Below are positions 5,652 to 6,513 of a DNA stretch of 6,513 nucleotides, in pieces (positions within the stretch are counted from its first letter, which is position 1; the number at the start of each line of letters is the position of its first letter). The position numbers and the translations under genes are program-made. The stretch comes from Pseudomonadota bacterium (lineage in GTDB: Bacteria > Pseudomonadota > Gammaproteobacteria > Burkholderiales > Burkholderiaceae_B): NCBI GenBank assembly GCA_021793095.1, contig JAJYTK010000059.1:1-6513 (forward strand). The letters are read 5' to 3'. The notes under the pieces are model-generated. The model did no database searches and was not told the origin of the DNA. It saw only the letters and a list, made by a program, of their open reading frames with translations.

Positions 5652-6513
5652 ATGGCTCGCAAAACTCCTATCGAGCGCTACCGTAATATTGGTATTTCCG
5701 CGCATATTGATGCCGGTAAAACCACCACTACGGAAAGAATTCTGTTCTACACCGGTGTCAGTCACAAAGTCGGTGAGACCCACGAGGGCTCAGCCACCAT
5801 GGACTGGATGGAACAAGAGCAAGAGCGCGGTATTACAATTACTTCAGCAGCGACCACTGCCTTCTGGAGTGGTATGTCTGGTGACTATCCTGAGCACCGT
5901 ATCAACATCATTGATACGCCTGGTCACGTGGATTTCACCATTGAGGTTGAGCGTTCCATGCGTGTCCTAGACGGCGCTGTCATGGTTTACTGCTCGGTCG
6001 GTGGTGTTCAGCCCCAGTCCGAAACAGTTTGGCGTCAGGCCAACAAATACGAAGTGCCACGGATGCTGTTCATCAACAAGATGGACCGTACCGGTGCCAA
6101 CTTCTTCAAGGTGTATGAGCAGCTCAAAGAGCGCCTCAAAGCAAACCCCGCACCTATTGTGTTACCCATTGGTGCCGAAGAAGACTTCAAAGGGGTGGTT
6201 GACCTCATCAAAATGAAAGCCATTATTTGGGATGATGAAAACTACGGTATTAATTTTGAATACCAAGACATCCCTGCGGATATGGTTGATGAGGCTCAAG
6301 AATGGCGTGAGAGCCTGCTTGAGCTGGCTGCCGAGGCCAACGAAGAATTGATGGAAAAATACCTCGAAGAGGGCGACCTCAGCGAGAAAGACTTCAATAC
6401 TGGCCTGCGTATCCGTACTCTCGCCGGTGAGATTCAGCCAATGCTTTGCGGTACTGCCTTTAAGAACAAAGGGGTACAACGCATGCTGGATGCCATCCTT
6501 GATTACATGCCTT
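5652..6513 (+). CDS. fusA: Elongation factor G, N-terminal part (runs off the window)
   Basis: EF-G is the GTPase that drives translocation and, with ribosome recycling factor, subunit recycling. The first 287 codons are present and open to the right edge; the family is about 700 residues, so roughly 60 percent lies outside. All GTPase motifs visible in this part are intact: P-loop AHIDAGKT (17-24), RGIT switch I (59-62), DTPGH (88-92) and NKMD (142-145). The start [20 protein letters not shown] is typical of betaproteobacteria. The ATG at 5652 has AAAGGA (5636-5641) ten bases upstream, and the gene closely follows rpsG, consistent with one operon. Ser115 in [13 protein letters not shown] replaces a usual alanine, probably without effect. 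No frameshift is seen. Confidence 0.97.
   Translation, partial: MARKTPIERYRNIGISAHIDAGKTTTTERILFYTGVSHKVGETHEGSATMDWMEQEQERGITITSAATTAFWSGMSGDYPEHRINIIDTPGHVDFTIEVERSMRVLDGAVMVYCSVGGVQPQSETVWRQANKYEVPRMLFINKMDRTGANFFKVYEQLKERLKANPAPIVLPIGAEEDFKGVVDLIKMKAIIWDDENYGINFEYQDIPADMVDEAQEWRESLLELAAEANEELMEKYLEEGDLSEKDFNTGLRIRTLAGEIQPMLCGTAFKNKGVQRMLDAILDYMP

Noticed and set aside
5539..5970. Plus-strand 143-codon ORF
   Set aside because: It spans the end of rpsG and the start of fusA in another frame; both real frames are unambiguous.
6162..6479. Minus-strand ORF with hydrophobic segments
   Set aside because: It is opposite the conserved fusA frame.

Overview
The window looks like the chromosome of a betaproteobacterium, probably order Burkholderiales and perhaps near Alcaligenaceae. 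This is an inference from recalled family sequences. The S12 protein starts [12 protein letters not shown] and carries SPALEN.PQRRG and [15 protein letters not shown], and the EF-G start and P-loop region are also of the betaproteobacterial kind. Base composition is moderate, not GC-rich.

Layout. Positions 1-29 hold a rho-independent terminator for a plus-strand gene lying left of the window. From 114 to about 4160 is a three-gene operon on the minus strand, transcribed right to left: an OmpR-type response regulator (4132-3410), an exported LysM-FecR protein (3329-2199), and a membrane histidine kinase with a CHASE2 sensor domain (2186-114). A roughly 500-base divergent intergenic region (4133-4633) follows. 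It holds a good -10 box for the regulator operon, several dyads, candidate plus-strand promoters and a structured leader. On the plus strand comes the start of the str operon: rpsL (S12), rpsG (S7) and the first 287 codons of fusA (EF-G), which runs off the right edge. The rpsL-rpsG gap is 157 bases, contains foldable RNA, and has a 12-codon ORF with its own Shine-Dalgarno sequence.

How the genes work together. The str genes are ordinary translation machinery. The minus-strand operon is the accessory part: a two-component system whose kinase has a large extracytoplasmic CHASE2 domain, co-encoded with a secreted protein that joins a peptidoglycan-binding LysM domain to a FecR domain. The simplest reading is an envelope-sensing module in which the LysM-FecR protein sits on the cell wall and informs the kinase, which then phosphorylates the OmpR-type regulator. 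The ligand and target genes cannot be read from the sequence. A 6-6 inverted repeat centred on the operon's -10 box, and an 11-base sequence found in front of both the regulator gene and the fecR-like gene, suggest autoregulation, which is untested.
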